Positions 5,080 to 5,842 of a stretch of DNA of 5,842 nucleotides are shown here, one piece after another (position 1 is the first letter of the stretch; each line of letters begins with the position of its first letter). The position numbers were made by a program, and so were the translations under genes. The notes under the pieces were generated by a model that did no database searches, was not told the origin of the DNA, and was given only the letters and a program-made list of their open reading frames with translations. Source of the stretch: Chthoniobacterales bacterium (lineage in GTDB: Bacteria; Verrucomicrobiota; Verrucomicrobiia; Chthoniobacterales; UBA10450); contig JAICXG010000175.1 in the NCBI GenBank assembly GCA_025980625.1, forward strand, positions 1 through 5,842, read 5' to 3'.

Positions 5080-5842
5080 ATGTCCACGCCGCAAAACACA
5101 ATCGCGATCGTCTATGACTACGACCAGACGCTGAGCCCGAGTTACATGCAGGACGAAGTTATTTTCCCGACCTTCGGGATTGACGCGAAAAATTTCTGGC
5201 GGCGCTGTTCGGAATTTGTCCGGCAAGAAGGTTACGACAGCGAGCTGGCCTACATGAAAGTCTTACTCGACACCCTGGGGATGGATCGCCCGACCAACGC
5301 GGAGCTACGTTCGTTAGGGGCGAAGCTCAACTTCTACAAGGGCCTGCCGGAAATGTTCGACGATCTGCGCCAGAACCTGCTCAGCGAGGAACAGCGCAGC
5401 CATGGCATCACCGTCGAGCATTACATCATTTCCTCTGGACTTAAGGTCTTAATCGAAGGGAGCCGGCTCGCCCCATATGTGCGCGCGATCTTCGGCTGTG
5501 AATTTGCCGAGGACGCGGAGGGGCGAATCACTTTTCCGAAGCGCGTCATCAGTCACACCCAGAAGACCCAGTTTCTTTTTCGGATCAATAAGGGGCTGCT
5601 CGAAATGTCGGAAGACGTGAATGATCACATGGATCCGGCGGTGCGGCCAATTCCGTTCCCGAACATGATTTATCTCGGCGACGGGCCGACGGACGTGCCC
5701 TGTTTTACCGTGATGCGGAAGAATAACGGTCACGCCATCGCGGTCTATAACCCTGACGACCCGGAGCGAATCGGCTTCAAAAAATGCTATCAGCTTTCCA
5801 CTCACGCTGATCGAGTGCGGCACATCGCGCCGGCGGATTATC
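5080..5842 (+). CDS. HAD-superfamily phosphatase-like hydrolase, 3' end outside window
   Basis: There are at least 254 codons, and the frame is still open at the right edge. All four HAD motifs are visible. Motif I is DYDQTL (13-18) with nucleophile Asp13 and general acid Asp15. Motif II is SSG at 118-120. Motif III is Lys162 in SHTQKTQF. Motif IV is GDGPTD at 200-205 with the Mg2+-binding aspartates. The helical insert between motifs I and II (about 20-110) acts as the cap and resembles phosphoserine-phosphatase-like (subfamily I) members. A Mg2+-dependent phosphomonoesterase acting on a small molecule is the likely activity; the substrate is unknown. It starts with ATG 5080, 18 nt after the amidotransferase stop, with no Shine-Dalgarno sequence in the gap, so co-transcription and perhaps reinitiation are likely. 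A TCGTTAGG copy encodes Ser78-Leu79-Gly80. Confidence 0.88.
   Translation, partial: MSTPQNTIAIVYDYDQTLSPSYMQDEVIFPTFGIDAKNFWRRCSEFVRQEGYDSELAYMKVLLDTLGMDRPTNAELRSLGAKLNFYKGLPEMFDDLRQNLLSEEQRSHGITVEHYIISSGLKVLIEGSRLAPYVRAIFGCEFAEDAEGRITFPKRVISHTQKTQFLFRINKGLLEMSEDVNDHMDPAVRPIPFPNMIYLGDGPTDVPCFTVMRKNNGHAIAVYNPDDPERIGFKKCYQLSTHADRVRHIAPADY
5311..5318 (+). repeat. TCGTTAGG repeat, copy 9 (variant last base)
   Basis: An 8-of-9 match (TCGTTAGGG) with the extra 5' T. Read as TCG TTA GGG in the HAD gene. Confidence 0.65.

Noticed and set aside
172..5110. About ten CGATCG palindromes, one of them the full HIP1 word GCGATCGC at 835-842
   Set aside because: The count exceeds a uniform expectation of about 1.4, but CGATCG is commonly frequent in GC-rich genomes, and only one copy is the full 8-mer. 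Without genome-wide counts it is not a distinct signal.

Overview
The window is gene-dense, GC-rich bacterial DNA (roughly 60% G+C by eye). It carries eight protein genes and no RNA genes, insertion sequences or CRISPR arrays. No gene fixes the organism. The gene mix suggests a free-living, probably soil, bacterium: a 7Fe ferredoxin, a NifU-type scaffold, a DUF5947 protein of the kind found beside uptake hydrogenases, and amino-acid turnover genes. Verrucomicrobiota (Chthoniobacterales-like) is my low-confidence guess.

Layout. Six genes lie head-to-tail on the minus strand. In transcription order they are an APC-family amino-acid permease (4335-3025), a fold-type I PLP aminotransferase (3028-1916, overlapping the permease stop as ATGA), a 7Fe ferredoxin (1892-1572), a NifU-domain protein (1511-936), a 63-residue small protein (925-734) and a DUF5947 protein (712-56). 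Gaps are -4, 23, 60, 10 and 21 nt, so one transcript, or two with a break at the 60-nt gap, is possible. A 105-bp region (4336-4440) separates this run from two plus-strand genes: a compact class I glutamine amidotransferase / gamma-glutamyl hydrolase (4441-5061) and, 18 nt later, a HAD-family phosphatase that runs off the right edge (5080 onward).

How the genes may work together. Permease plus aminotransferase, with the divergent gamma-glutamyl hydrolase, looks like an amino-acid or gamma-glutamyl-amine uptake and catabolism module (inference). Ferredoxin, NifU-like protein, small protein and DUF5947 look like the accessory end of a [NiFe]-hydrogenase locus whose structural genes would lie beyond the left edge (family knowledge plus inference).

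The most striking signal is not a gene. The 8-mer TCGTTAGG occurs nine times in 5.8 kb, eight of them as TCGTTAGGC and five as the 11-mer TTCGTTAGGCG. It lies on both strands, is read in three different codon phases, and also sits in non-coding DNA. About 0.18 (8-mer) and 0.04 (9-mer) copies are expected by chance. It behaves like a genome-wide short signal, such as a DNA-uptake-type sequence or other recognition word, and two copies form a perfect 10-bp inverted repeat around the permease start codon.
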